Origin: JAXGTD01 sp040775095
GTDB taxonomy: Bacteria; Pseudomonadota; Gammaproteobacteria; Chromatiales; Chromatiaceae
Length of the DNA stretch: 7,406 nt
Reading direction: 5' to 3'
Assembly (NCBI GenBank): GCA_040775095.1
Contig: JAXGTD010000170.1
Span: 1 to 7,406 of the forward strand
Position numbers and translations under genes: made by a program. Positions within the stretch are counted from its first letter, which is position 1, and every line of letters begins with the position of its first letter. The notes beneath the pieces are model-generated. The model was not told the origin of the DNA and searched no databases. It worked only from the letters and a program-made list of their open reading frames with translations. This document shows, piece by piece, positions 1 through 6,192 of the stretch.

Positions 1-63
1 ACCAAGAAGCGCGACCTCAAACAGGCCGCTATGCAGCAGCTCCTCACCGGCCAGACCCGACTT
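1..63 (+). repeat. HsdS conserved-region direct repeat, copy 1
   Basis: Encodes the end of the HsdS central conserved helix. It aligns without gaps to 574-636; 16 of 21 encoded residues are identical (shared core RDLKQA-MQ-LLTG-TRL). This is the usual internal two-fold symmetry of HsdS and can support recombination between half-subunits. Confidence 0.85.
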
Positions 64-642
64 CCCGGCTTCAGCGGGGAGTGGGAAGCGGTCGAATTCG
101 GCGATATTGCAGCTATTCGAAATGTGAAAGTTGTTGCTTCATTGATGCCTGCGGGAACACAGTGCGTCGAGTTGGAATCCATAGACCAAGGTACCGGCCG
201 GCTTCTTATGTCTTCCGAAGCGACAGGCTTGGGGTCAAAGTACAGCTTTAGAAAAGGCGACGTGCTTTTCGGACGTCTAAGGGCCTACTTGAGGAAATAT
301 TGGCTCGCCGAGTTCGATGGCGTCTGCTCAACTGAAATCTGGCCGCTAATCGCTTGTGATGAACGCCTCTCCGGGAGCTTCCTATATTTGCTGGTACAGA
401 CGAATGATTTCGTTAATGCCGCTGGAGTTTCCTACGGCACTCATATGCCACGTTCGGACTGGACTGTATTGAAGAAGTTTCCCGTAAGGCTTCCCCCTAT
501 GTCAGAGCAAACCGCCATCGCCGCCGTTCTTTCCGATATGGACGCCGAGCTGGGGGCTTTGGAGGCGCGGCGAGACAAGACCCGCGACCTCAAGCAGGCG
601 ATGATGCAGGAACTGCTCACCGGGAGAACGAGGCTGGTATGA
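1..642 (+). CDS. hsdS: Type I restriction-modification specificity subunit HsdS (5'-truncated by window)
   Basis: HsdS recognises the DNA target of the type I R-M complex (HsdM2-HsdS with HsdR). The frame is open from base 1, so the gene starts upstream; about 213 C-terminal residues are visible. They begin in the central conserved helix (DLKQAAMQQLLTG), continue through the second target recognition domain (TRD) from GEWEAVEFGDIAAIRN to about SEQTAIAAVLSDMDAELGAL, and end in the C-terminal conserved helix (DLKQAMMQELLTGRTRLV). Features typical of the family include FRKGDVLFGRLRAYLRK, CSTEIWPLIA and the closing PMSEQTAIAAVLSDMD. The TRD has markedly lower GC (45-48% in sampled 60-base lines) than the flanking helix regions (about 72%), as expected where TRDs are exchanged. 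The first ATG in frame (31) is internal, not a start. The stop overlaps the next gene by ATGA. hsdM is presumably just upstream. Confidence 0.95.
   Translation, partial: TKKRDLKQAAMQQLLTGQTRLPGFSGEWEAVEFGDIAAIRNVKVVASLMPAGTQCVELESIDQGTGRLLMSSEATGLGSKYSFRKGDVLFGRLRAYLRKYWLAEFDGVCSTEIWPLIACDERLSGSFLYLLVQTNDFVNAAGVSYGTHMPRSDWTVLKKFPVRLPPMSEQTAIAAVLSDMDAELGALEARRDKTRDLKQAMMQELLTGRTRLV
574..636 (+). repeat. HsdS conserved-region direct repeat, copy 2
   Basis: C-terminal counterpart of the repeat at 1-63 (16 of 21 residues identical). Together they bracket the lower-GC second TRD, the arrangement that lets TRDs be swapped by recombination. Confidence 0.85.
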
Positions 643-2147
643 ATCCGCTCCGCATCTTTCTCAGCAGCGTGCAGAAGGAGTTCGCCGTCGAGCGGGCGGC
701 TTTGCGCGATTACCTGCGGGGCGATGCGCTGATGCGTCGCTTCTTCGAGGTGTTCCTGTTCGAGGAGGTCCCGGCGGCGGACCGCCGCGCCGATTCCCTC
801 TACCTCGACGAGGTGGACCGTTGCGACATCTACATCGGTCTTTTTGGCGACGAGTACGGTTTCGAGGATGCCGAGGGTGTTTCGTCCACCCATCGCGAGT
901 TTGCTCGCGCCACCGAACGTAACAAGCCGCGCCTTATTTTTGTGAAAGGCGCGAGCGACACTGGCAGGCATCCGAAGATGCAGGCCCTGATCCGGCAGGC
1001 CGGCAACGAGCTGATCCGCCGGCGCTTTGTCACCACGGCCGAGTTGCTGGCCGCGGTCTACGCGGCGCTGGTGCAACTTCTCGAAGAGCAGGAGTTGATC
1101 CGCACCGGTCCGTTCGACGCCACGGCCTGCCGTAAGGCGTCGGTGGACGATCTCGATCCCGAGAGGATGCGCTGGTTTGTCCGCGAAGCGCGGCGGGCCC
1201 GCGGCTTTCCCTTGGACGAGGAGGTAACTCCGAACGAGTTGCTTACGCACCTCAACCTGCTGGACGATAGGCGGCCCACCAATGCGGCGGTACTGCTCTT
1301 CGGCCGGGAACCACAGCGCTTTCTGCTCGCTTCGGAACTGAAGTGCGCGCACTTTCACGGCACGGAGGTGGCCAAGCCCATTCCGTCCTATCAGGTGTAC
1401 AAGGGTACGGTCTTCGCGCTGGTGGACCAGGCGGTGGACTTCGTGATGTCGAAGATCGCGCTGCGCGTGGGGACGCGGGCCGAAGGTCCACAGGCCCCGG
1501 TCAGCTACGAGATTCCGCGCGAGGTGGTGGCCGAGGCGATCGTCAATGCCGTCGCCCACCGGGATTACACCAGTCGCGGCAGCGTACAGGTGATGCTCTT
1601 TGCCGATCGCCTGGAGGTCTGGAACCCGGGACGGCTGCCGCAGTCGCTTACCCTGGCTATGCTGCGCGAGCCGCACGGTTCGGTGCCGGGCAACCCCTTG
1701 CTGGCGGAGCCGCTCTACCTGGTGAAATACATCGAGCGGATGGGCACCGGCACCCGCGATATGATCCGGCGTTGCCGGGAAGCCGGCCTCCCGGAGCCGG
1801 AATTCAGCGAGCGGGATGGCTTCGTCACGACCATTCGCCGGGGGACAGAGGCAGGGCAGCCAGAGTCACGGCCAGAGTCACGGCCAGAGTCGCAGCCAGA
1901 GTCACTGGAGGCCCGAGTCTTGGGACAACTAACTACCGGCCCCAGATCGAAAGGGGAAATCTCCCGGGCGTTAGGCCACAAGGAGATCTCCGGTCAGCTG
2001 AACAAGATCATCCGATTGCTGCTGGCGGAGCGCCATATCGAGTACACGCGCCCCGACAAGCCCACCAGCAGGCTGCAGCAGTACCGGCTGACCTCCGAGG
2101 GCGAAACGTACCTGAAAACCCTTCAGAATGGGAGAGAGCGGGGATGA
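639..2147 (+). CDS. DUF4062 - HATPase_c_4 (GHKL ATPase) - winged-helix fusion protein
   Basis: A 502-residue cytosolic protein in three parts. Residues about 4-105 match DUF4062 (IFLSSVQKEF..ER, FEEVPAADRR, YLDEVDRCDIYIGLFGDEYG, STHREFARA, RLIFVKG), a domain seen in defence-type and STAND proteins and thought to be TIR-like. Residues about 170-400 match COG2865 ATP-binding proteins: N-box EAIVNAVAHRDY (299-310), D323-RLEVWNPG, and GTGTRD (369-374). Residues about 422-492 look like a winged helix (SKGEISRALGHKEISGQLNKI), joined by a PESR-repeat linker (407-422). The ATG overlaps the hsdS stop (ATGA), with CGAGG 5 nt upstream. It sits between hsdS and the hsdR module, so it is probably an accessory regulator or effector of the R-M system. 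No TIR catalytic residue can be assigned by eye. Domain calls are firm; function is inferred. Confidence 0.85.
   Translation: MNPLRIFLSSVQKEFAVERAALRDYLRGDALMRRFFEVFLFEEVPAADRRADSLYLDEVDRCDIYIGLFGDEYGFEDAEGVSSTHREFARATERNKPRLIFVKGASDTGRHPKMQALIRQAGNELIRRRFVTTAELLAAVYAALVQLLEEQELIRTGPFDATACRKASVDDLDPERMRWFVREARRARGFPLDEEVTPNELLTHLNLLDDRRPTNAAVLLFGREPQRFLLASELKCAHFHGTEVAKPIPSYQVYKGTVFALVDQAVDFVMSKIALRVGTRAEGPQAPVSYEIPREVVAEAIVNAVAHRDYTSRGSVQVMLFADRLEVWNPGRLPQSLTLAMLREPHGSVPGNPLLAEPLYLVKYIERMGTGTRDMIRRCREAGLPEPEFSERDGFVTTIRRGTEAGQPESRPESRPESQPESLEARVLGQLTTGPRSKGEISRALGHKEISGQLNKIIRLLLAERHIEYTRPDKPTSRLQQYRLTSEGETYLKTLQNGRERG
1861..1908 (+). repeat. 12-bp minisatellite (4 units) encoding PESR-type linker
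   Basis: Four tandem 12-base units: cagagtcacggc twice, then cagagtcgcagc and cagagtcactgg. The unit is a multiple of three, so gain or loss of copies keeps frame and only changes the length of the charged, proline-rich linker (PESRPESRPESQPES) between the ATPase module and the winged helix. From memory, short repeated linkers at this place are common in COG2865-type proteins. Confidence 0.9.
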
Positions 2148-2254
2148 TAAGCGTTTCGATCCATCCCGGGAACGTTTGGAAAACGCCGGAGAACAAGATA
2201 GTGAAGACGGCAATGAAAGTGACGTTGACCGGTTGCGTCGAGGTTGAGTTATGA
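2144..2254 (+). CDS. Candidate 36-residue small protein or translational-coupling mini-ORF
   Basis: Starts ATG ATA AGC in the ATGA that ends the DUF4062/ATPase gene and stops at TGA inside the ATGA that starts hsdR, so it fills the gap exactly. GGGAG lies at 2130-2134, 9 nt before the ATG. The product begins MISVSIHPGNVWKTPENK and ends TGCVEVEL; I recognise no family, signal peptide or membrane segment. Its base composition is visibly lower in GC than the genes either side. It could be a real small protein or an ORF whose translation carries ribosomes to the hsdR start. The matching four-base overlaps at both ends, in an operon where all other junctions also overlap, are the main support. Chance remains possible for an ORF this short. 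Confidence 0.5.
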   Translation: MISVSIHPGNVWKTPENKIVKTAMKVTLTGCVEVEL

Positions 2255-2264
2255 TCGAACAACC
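2242..2264 (+). promoter_or_regulatory. hsdR translation start: Shine-Dalgarno and possible start-site hairpin
   Basis: GAGGT (2240-2244) is 6 nt before the hsdR ATG, a good ribosome binding site that supports the start at 2251. GGTTG (2242-2246) can pair with CAACC (2260-2264), leaving a 13-nt loop that contains the ATG. If this forms in mRNA it would partly mask the ribosome site and make hsdR depend on ribosomes finishing the mini-ORF. A second GGTTG at 2231-2235 could compete for the same CAACC. The stem is only five base pairs, so this is a weak inference. Confidence 0.3.
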
Positions 2265-5200
2265 CCGTTCCGAGCGCGAGACGCAGAATCGCATCGTTGC
2301 CTTGTTCACTGATCCGGATCGTCCCGACAATCTCGGTTATCGATACCTCGGCGAATGGCAGAAGCGGGAGAACAACCGCCCTATCGAGACGGATCTCCTC
2401 CGCGATAATCTGGCGGCCCGGGGGTACTCCGCCGCCCATATTTCCGCCGCGCTCCAGAAGCTCGAGACCGCCGCCGACTCGACGGGCATCACGCTCTACC
2501 AGGCCAACCTGCGTACCTACCAGCTCCTGCGTTACGGCGTGCCGGTGCAGATCGCCGCGGGGCAAGCACATAAGACGGTCCATCTGATCGACTGGGAGCA
2601 TCCGGAGAATAACGACTTCGCGCTGGCCGAGGAGGTGACGCTGACCGGCGGCTACGAGCGCCGGCCGGACATCGTACTCTATCTCAACGGAATCGCCGTC
2701 GGGGTGATTGAACTCAAGCGCAGCTCGGTGGAGCTCGCCGAGGGCGTGCGCCAGCTCATTTCCAACCAGGAAGAGATCTTCAACAAGGATTTCTTCAGCA
2801 CCGTTCAGCTCCTGCTGGCCGGCAATGACTCGCAGGGCCTGCGCTGCGGCACCACCGGCACGCCGGAGCAGTTGTTCGTGGAGTGGAAGGACGAGGCCGG
2901 GGGCGGCCCGGCACCCGCCGCCGGGGCGCTGCTCGACCGGCCGCTCGCCCGGATGTGCAACAAGGCCCGGTTGCTCGAACTGGTCCGCAACTTCATCATC
3001 TTCGACGCCGGCCAGAAGAAGGTGCCGCGGCCGCACCAGTTCTTCGGCGTGAAGGCCGCCCAGGCGCGCGTCGCGAGGCGGGAAGGCGGCGTCATCTGGC
3101 ATACCCAGGGCAGCGGCAAGAGCATCGTGATGGTGCTGCTCGCCAAGTGGCTGCTGGAGACCGACCCCGAGGCCCGCATCCTCGTCGTCACCGACCGCGA
3201 CGAGCTGGACAAGCAGATTGAAGGGGTGATGAAAAATGCCGGGGTCATCGGCCCCGAGTCACCCTCCCCGCGCGTTACGTCGCGGGCGGAGTTCGTGGAG
3301 AAACTCGGAGCCACCACACCGCGGTTGCTGTGCGCGCTCATCCACAAGTTCGATGTGGCCGACCTGCAAGGTCCGCCGCCGCCCGTACGGGGCCGCTTCT
3401 ACGTCTTCGTGGACGAGTGTCACCGCACGCAGGGCGGGGATATGAACAGGCAGATGAAGCGCTGGCTGGAGGGCGCGATCTTTATCGGCTTCACCGGCAC
3501 GCCGCTTTTGCGCAAGGACAAGCTGATGACGCGGGACGTCTTCGGCACTTACATCCACACCTACAAGTTCCACGAGGGCGTGGCCGACGGCGTGATCCTC
3601 GATCTCAAGTACGAGTCCCGCGACGTGCCGCAGCGTCTCACCTCCCGGGCCGCCATCGACAGGTGGTTCGAGCAGAAGACCAAAGGGCTGAACAACTTCC
3701 AGAAGGCGATCCTGCGCAAGCGCTGGGCGACGATGGAGGAACTGATGAGCGCCGGCGAACGCAAGCAGCGCATCATCGCCGACATTATCGAGGATTTCAG
3801 CCTCAAGCCGCGGCTGAACAACGACCGGGGAACGGCGATCCTGATCGCCGCATCGATCTACGACGCCTGCCACTACTACCGGCTGCTGCAGAACACGAGC
3901 TTCGGCCCGTACTGCGGGATCATCACCTCCTACGAGCCGAACCACAACGCGATCTCCCGCGAGCCCTCGAACAGCGACGAGCGGTATAAATTCGACACCT
4001 ACACCCGGCACGTCTTGAAGTATGGCCAATCCACCAGGCAGTACGAGGACGAAGCCAAGCGCCGGTTCATCGAGGAGCCGGCGAACATGAAGCTGCTCAT
4101 AGTCGTGAGCAAACTGCTTACCGGTTTCGATGCGCCGAGCTGCACGTACATCTACCTTGACGACGAACGGCACGACCACGACCTGTTTCAGGCCATCTGT
4201 CGCACCAACCGGCTTGACGGCGACGACAAAGACTACGGCCATATCGTGGACTTCAAGGAGCTATTCGGCGAGGTGCAGGAAGCGATCGCGGTCTACAATT
4301 CCGACGAACTGGACACCGATCCGGGCAATGGCGGCGGTAACAACGTTCACCTCAAGAACTGGCTGGACGAGGGCATGAAGAAGCTCGACGAGGCTTCCGA
4401 GGCGCTGCGCTACCTGTGCGAGCCGGTCGCCCTCCCGCGGGCGGTCGAGCCGTTCCTTCGCTACTTCTGCGGCGACGCCGCCGACCCGAATGCGCTGAAC
4501 GAGACCGAGGCGCTCCGGATGTCGTTCTACAAGGCCGTGGCGGTATTCGTGCGGGCCTTCGCCGCCATCGCGCAGGACCTCACGGAAGCCGGGTATTCCG
4601 ACGCCGAAGCGGCCGCAATCCAGAAGGACGTCGAGTTCTACGGCGAGATTCGTTCCGCCATCAAGATGCACTCGGGCGAGGAGCTCGACATCAAGCCCTA
4701 CGAGGCGGACATGCGCCACCTCCTCAACACCTACGTTCAGGCCGACCCGGCGGCTGGCTTGGGCGAACTGGGCGAAATGTCGCTGACGGGACTCATCATC
4801 GAGACCGGCATCCACGACGCCATCGCCAGGAAGCTCAACGCAAAGGGCAGGATGTCGAGGAATGCCATCGCCGAGGGGATCATCAACAATGTCCGCAGGA
4901 CCATTATCCGCGAGCAGATCACCGACCCGAGGTTCTACGAGCAGATGTCGAAGTTGCTCGACGATCTCATCAAGCAGAGCCGGGCCGATGCCGCCGCGTA
5001 CGAGGAGTTCCTCCTGAAGGCCGAGTCTCTGGTGAAGCGGGTGGCCGACACGCATGCCGACGAGGGCGTGCCCGCGGCGCTGCACGGCAAGCGCGAGGCG
5101 ACGGTGATCTACACCAACTTGCCACGGATACTCACGGCTGGGCGCGGCGCTTTGGCTGATAGAATGGCGGAATCTCCGCCGGAATACGGTGATGACAGTC

Positions 5201-5373
5201 TCGGGTTGGCGCTCGAGATCGACCGTGTCGTGCGCGAGCGGGCTCCGGCAGGATGGAAGGGAGACCAGGCTCGAGAGGCACAGGTGTTGAATGCCCTGTT
5301 TCCACTGCTCAACCGGAATCGAGAGGCAACCCTGGCGCTCTTCGAACTCGTTAAGAATCAACCGGGTTACTGA
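2251..5373 (+). CDS. hsdR: Type I restriction endonuclease subunit R (HsdR)
   Basis: The 1040-residue restriction subunit cuts DNA after ATP-driven translocation in complex with HsdM and HsdS. The N-terminal HSDR_N nuclease carries a PD-(D/E)xK core: RRPD (D140) followed by IELKR (E154, K156). The SF2 motor follows: Walker A HTQGSGKS (284-291), DECH box VDECH (387-391), motif III GFTGTP (413-418), and a second RecA lobe with SKLLTGFDAP (620-629) and motif VI QAICRTNR (647-654). The remaining roughly 370 residues are helical and match the usual HsdR C-terminus, which contacts the methylase core. Length is normal and no key residue is missing, so it should be active. ATG 2251 is supported by GAGGT 6 nt upstream and the ATGA overlap with the mini-ORF. 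Its TGA shares a base with the peptidase ATG. Confidence 0.97.
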   Translation: MIEQPRSERETQNRIVALFTDPDRPDNLGYRYLGEWQKRENNRPIETDLLRDNLAARGYSAAHISAALQKLETAADSTGITLYQANLRTYQLLRYGVPVQIAAGQAHKTVHLIDWEHPENNDFALAEEVTLTGGYERRPDIVLYLNGIAVGVIELKRSSVELAEGVRQLISNQEEIFNKDFFSTVQLLLAGNDSQGLRCGTTGTPEQLFVEWKDEAGGGPAPAAGALLDRPLARMCNKARLLELVRNFIIFDAGQKKVPRPHQFFGVKAAQARVARREGGVIWHTQGSGKSIVMVLLAKWLLETDPEARILVVTDRDELDKQIEGVMKNAGVIGPESPSPRVTSRAEFVEKLGATTPRLLCALIHKFDVADLQGPPPPVRGRFYVFVDECHRTQGGDMNRQMKRWLEGAIFIGFTGTPLLRKDKLMTRDVFGTYIHTYKFHEGVADGVILDLKYESRDVPQRLTSRAAIDRWFEQKTKGLNNFQKAILRKRWATMEELMSAGERKQRIIADIIEDFSLKPRLNNDRGTAILIAASIYDACHYYRLLQNTSFGPYCGIITSYEPNHNAISREPSNSDERYKFDTYTRHVLKYGQSTRQYEDEAKRRFIEEPANMKLLIVVSKLLTGFDAPSCTYIYLDDERHDHDLFQAICRTNRLDGDDKDYGHIVDFKELFGEVQEAIAVYNSDELDTDPGNGGGNNVHLKNWLDEGMKKLDEASEALRYLCEPVALPRAVEPFLRYFCGDAADPNALNETEALRMSFYKAVAVFVRAFAAIAQDLTEAGYSDAEAAAIQKDVEFYGEIRSAIKMHSGEELDIKPYEADMRHLLNTYVQADPAAGLGELGEMSLTGLIIETGIHDAIARKLNAKGRMSRNAIAEGIINNVRRTIIREQITDPRFYEQMSKLLDDLIKQSRADAAAYEEFLLKAESLVKRVADTHADEGVPAALHGKREATVIYTNLPRILTAGRGALADRMAESPPEYGDDSLGLALEIDRVVRERAPAGWKGDQAREAQVLNALFPLLNRNREATLALFELVKNQPGY

Positions 5374-6089
5374 TGACAGAGACGATCCAGCTCGGTGGCA
5401 TTGCCATCGCCGTGAGGCGCAAGGAGATCAAGCATGTCCACCTGTCGGTGTACCCGCCGAGTGGACGCGTTACCCTTGTCGCCCCGAAGGGGACGCGCCT
5501 TGAGGTCGTTCGCGCCTATGCGGTATCCAAGCTTGGGTGGATCCGTGATCAGCAGGCGAAACTGCAGGGGCAAACACGGGAGACACCACGTCAGTTCGTC
5601 GAGCGTGAGAGCCATTATCTCTGGGGAAGGCGATATCTGCTCTCTGTGAGGGAAGAAGAGGCGAAGCCCTCCGTCCGCCTCAATCACCGCGGCATCACGC
5701 TCGCCGTGCGACCCGGCAGCAGCAGAGCAAGGCGTGCGGCCGTCATGCATGAATGGCACAAGTCCCTCCTGCACGACGCAGTGCCAGAGTTGATCCGCAG
5801 GTGGGAGCCGAAGCTGGGAGTGGAGGTGGCCGGCTATTTTCTCCAGCGCATGAAGACCAAGTGGGGCGGTTGCGCCCGCCGGGCGCGGCACATTCGGCTG
5901 AATACCGAGCTCGTGAAGAAGCCCAGGGATTTGCTCGAGTATGTCGTAGTCCACGAGATGCTTCACCTGATCGAGCCCGCCCATAGCGAGCGGTTCCTCG
6001 CCTTGTTGAGCAAGCACTGCCCGACATGGCGCGAGGCCAGGGCGGAGCTGAACGAATTGCCTCTGGGGGCGGAGAGATGGAAGCTGTAG
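5373..6089 (+). CDS. YgjP/DUF45 family zinc metallopeptidase (M48-type HExxH)
   Basis: A 238-residue protein of the YgjP-like DUF45 metallopeptidase family (PF01863). An N-terminal beta-rich part (IKHVHLSVYPPSGRVTLVAP) leads to the signature MKTKWGGC (160-167) and the zinc-binding HEMLH (H194, E195, H198), with a likely third ligand H204 in AHSERF, followed by the family's closing CPTWREARAELN. No signal peptide or membrane segment, so it should act in the cytosol. The start overlaps the hsdR stop by one base (TGATG) with no convincing Shine-Dalgarno, implying coupled translation. DUF45 peptidases are frequent riders in type I R-M operons. A role in turnover or control of R-M subunits is a reasonable but untested inference. 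The stop is TAG, and no terminator hairpin with a T tract follows. Confidence 0.92.
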   Translation: MTETIQLGGIAIAVRRKEIKHVHLSVYPPSGRVTLVAPKGTRLEVVRAYAVSKLGWIRDQQAKLQGQTRETPRQFVERESHYLWGRRYLLSVREEEAKPSVRLNHRGITLAVRPGSSRARRAAVMHEWHKSLLHDAVPELIRRWEPKLGVEVAGYFLQRMKTKWGGCARRARHIRLNTELVKKPRDLLEYVVVHEMLHLIEPAHSERFLALLSKHCPTWREARAELNELPLGAERWKL

Positions 6090-6111
6090 TTCTGTGTCCG
6101 AGAGGCGGGGA

Positions 6112-6141
6112 TTGACCGGCTGCGGCGAACAGCCGTCTAAC
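6112..6141 (+). promoter_or_regulatory. Possible sigma70-type promoter upstream of the DUF3800 gene
   Basis: TTGACC (6112-6117, five of six to the -35 consensus) is followed after 18 nt by TCTAAC (6136-6141, four of six to the -10). It would start transcription near 6148, before the ATG at 6193. The -10 overlaps the left core of the attC-like site. CGGCTG (6117-6122) and CAGCCG (6130-6135) form an inverted repeat in the spacer. There is no experimental support, and such matches occur by chance. Confidence 0.3.
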
Positions 6142-6184
6142 ACCGATTGCAGCGGAAAGCCTGCCGCTCGACCGTTCGTTGGTC
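6135..6184 (+). other. Integron attC-like recombination site (candidate, possibly degenerate)
   Basis: The left end GTCTAAC (6135-6141) fits the attC R'' core RYYYAAC. The right end GTTGGTC (6178-6184) fits the R' core GTTRRRY with one mismatch. Inside, GATTG-C-AGCGG (6145-6155) pairs with CCGCTCGACC (6164-6173): AGCGG/CCGCT is perfect, one C on the left arm is unpaired, and the outer five positions pair with one wobble and one mismatch. An extrahelical base in the left arm is an attC hallmark. The site is 50 bp, slightly shorter than usual. The DUF3800 start codon is 8 bp beyond it, as in a cassette. No integrase gene and no clear second attC were found in the window. Confidence 0.45.
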
Positions 6185-6192
6185 CAAGAACC

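Noticed and set aside
441..1676. Long open frame on the minus strand (411 codons), with others at 2008-3102, 3259-4242, 4261-5361 and 5367-6248
   Set aside because: They lie antisense to strongly supported genes; long antisense frames are expected from high-GC codon bias, and their translations show no recognisable motif.
639..2147. Annotation as an ATP-dependent helicase (RecG-like)
   Set aside because: COG2865 proteins are often so named, but no Walker A or DEAD motif is present; the visible motifs are GHKL-type.
1343..2254. 303-codon plus-strand frame overlapping the ATPase gene
   Set aside because: Its first part is an out-of-frame shadow of the GHKL/winged-helix coding region with low-complexity Arg/Gly-rich sequence; only its last 36 codons (from 2144) are treated as a candidate gene.
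6090..6134. Terminator after the metallopeptidase (CGGCTG/CAGCCG inverted repeat at 6117-6135)
   Set aside because: The six-bp stem has no following T tract and overlaps the attC-like and promoter candidates.
6094..6192. GTG at 6094 as the start of the DUF3800 gene
   Set aside because: The extra residues would be translated through the attC-like palindrome and resemble nothing; the family N-terminus begins at the ATG at 6193.
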